Shown here piece by piece: positions 50,329-51,162 of a DNA stretch of 51,162 nucleotides; position 1 is the stretch's first letter, and every line of letters starts with the position of its first letter. Below the pieces are notes generated by a model. It ran no database searches. It was given only the letters and a program-made list of their open reading frames with translations, and was not told the origin of the DNA. Origin of the DNA: Kiloniellaceae bacterium (GTDB lineage: Bacteria > Pseudomonadota > Alphaproteobacteria > Kiloniellales > J153); contig JAJFGP010000178.1 of the NCBI GenBank assembly GCA_021776055.1, forward strand, positions 1 to 51,162, read 5' to 3'. The position numbers and the translations under genes are program-made.

Positions 50329-51162
50329 ATGAGTAGTCTCGACCTTCTGTTTCAGGCGCCGATCCTGTCGGTCCAGCTTTTGATCGACGGAATTTTGATC
50401 GGTGCGGTCTTCGCGCTGGCCGCCTATGGCATGGCCCTGGTCTGGGGCGTCATGAATATCATCAACATAGCCCAGGGTGAGTTCGTCATGCTTGGCGGCT
50501 ATGTCGCTCTCTACGCGGCCCAGGCCGGCCTGAACCCATTTCTCGGCATACCGGTTGCCGCGGCGGTTATGTTCGTCCTTGGCTGGGCGCTCTACCGGGC
50601 CGTCATCTTCCGGGTGGTCGACAAGGATCTGTTCATCTCACTGTTGGCCACCTTCGGTTTGAGTATTCTACTCCAGCAGCTCGCCAATGAGGTCTTCAGC
50701 GCCGACGTGCGCACCTTGTCGTCGGGTCTGGGCACCATCTTTCTTTTCGGCGGCACTGTGACGGTTTCAGAGATCAAGTTGGTGGCTTTTGCGGCCACCC
50801 TGATTCTGGGGGTCTGCCTGCTTCTGTTCCTGAAGAAATCGCGCATGGGCCAAGCCATCCGCGCCACGGCACAGGACGCGCGCGCGGCACGTATTCTGGG
50901 CATTGACGCCGATCGGGTCTACGCCACTACCTTCGCCCTGAACGCCGCCATATGCGGCGCTGCTGGCGCCCTGGTGGTCATGACCTGGATCATCCACCCG
51001 TATCTGGGCCTCGCCTACACAGTGCGTTCCTTCATGATCGTCGTGGTCGCCGGCCTGGGCAATCTGGGCGCCGTGATCGCCGCCGGCCTGGGGCTGGGCG
51101 CGGCGGAGAATTTCGCCGGTTTTCTGCTCGGCGCCGAGTACCAGGCCGCCTTCGTCTTTTCG
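50329..51162 (+). CDS. livH: Branched-chain amino acid ABC permease LivH (cut by window end)
   Basis: The frame is open from ATG 50329 to the last base (278 codons), so the gene continues outside the window. It encodes a LivH-type permease: the opening DGILIGAVFALAAYGMALVWG, the NIINIAQGEFVMLGGYVALY signature and RATAQDARAARILGIDADRV are characteristic. At least seven helices are visible. It is transcribed after livK and would be expected to be followed by livM, livG and livF. Confidence 0.93.
   Translation, partial: MSSLDLLFQAPILSVQLLIDGILIGAVFALAAYGMALVWGVMNIINIAQGEFVMLGGYVALYAAQAGLNPFLGIPVAAAVMFVLGWALYRAVIFRVVDKDLFISLLATFGLSILLQQLANEVFSADVRTLSSGLGTIFLFGGTVTVSEIKLVAFAATLILGVCLLLFLKKSRMGQAIRATAQDARAARILGIDADRVYATTFALNAAICGAAGALVVMTWIIHPYLGLAYTVRSFMIVVVAGLGNLGAVIAAGLGLGAAENFAGFLLGAEYQAAFVFS

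Noticed and set aside
1-51162. CRISPR arrays, prophage or defence islands
   Set aside because: Repeats found are short tandem or dispersed palindromes; no cas, integrase, terminase, capsid, restriction or toxin-antitoxin genes are recognisable.

Overview
The window is a GC-rich, densely coded stretch of a chromosome, most likely from an alphaproteobacterium of the Rhodospirillales/Kiloniellales type. That assignment is an inference from gene content: an AapJQMP-type general amino acid transporter, an NDUFS4-like complex I subunit gene beside a tRNA gene, a bactofilin, a PAS_5 protein, a fused dipeptide-transporter ATPase, several TRAP/ABC uptake systems, and paired 'gttgccggg...cccggcaac' intergenic palindromes. 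No phage, integrase, CRISPR array, rRNA or complete transposase is visible.

Layout. 1-1015: gene debris (a C-terminal GcvT-family remnant, an unidentified open frame at the edge) and a PAS_5 protein. 1099-4932: a copper-resistance cluster on the minus strand (small His/Cys exported protein, CopI-like cupredoxin, multicopper oxidase CopA, outer-membrane CopB) behind a promoter shaped like those of CueR/MerR regulators. 5100-8982: bactofilin with a 53-residue basic membrane protein, SH3 lipoprotein, CheZ-like phosphatase, small exported proteins. 9031-14837: peptide/nickel-type ABC transporter operon. 15215-20350: alpha/beta hydrolase-OsmC fusion, then a cysteine synthase / AlaX / mercaptopyruvate sulfurtransferase / double-GNAT operon. 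20351-24888: repeat-invaded intergenic region and aapJQMP. 25262-28269: hisI-modABC. 28294-35054: SPOR lipoprotein, small exported protein, an uncharacterised three-gene cell-surface cassette (small membrane protein, methyltransferase, membrane-anchored alkaline-phosphatase-fold enzyme), and tandemly duplicated LysE-type exporters. 35043-37417: methyltransferase, MAPEG protein, divergent HxlR regulator with paired operator-like palindromes, tRNA-Arg(TCT), NDUFS4-like gene, tRNA-Pro(TGG). 37469-41349: ICL/PEP-mutase-family enzyme beside a TRAP transporter. 41445-46622: 2OG-Fe(II) oxygenase, release factor 3, RidA, O-methyltransferase, DUF192 protein, small exported proteins. 46568-48902: ThiZ/ThiX-like ABC pair without a binding protein, plus a methyltransferase. 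49017-end: LivK and the start of LivH.

Together the genes describe a heterotroph investing heavily in uptake of peptides, amino acids, organic acids and molybdate. The most interesting regulatory pattern is that all four transport operons that open with a solute-binding-protein gene (dpp-, aap-, dct- and liv-type) carry a strong hairpin between that gene and the first membrane-component gene. This fits differential mRNA stability or partial termination that yields excess binding protein. The best candidate for an undescribed system is the three-gene cassette at 29720-33257. Coordinates, hairpins and repeats were read directly; functions rest on family recognition by eye without database searches.
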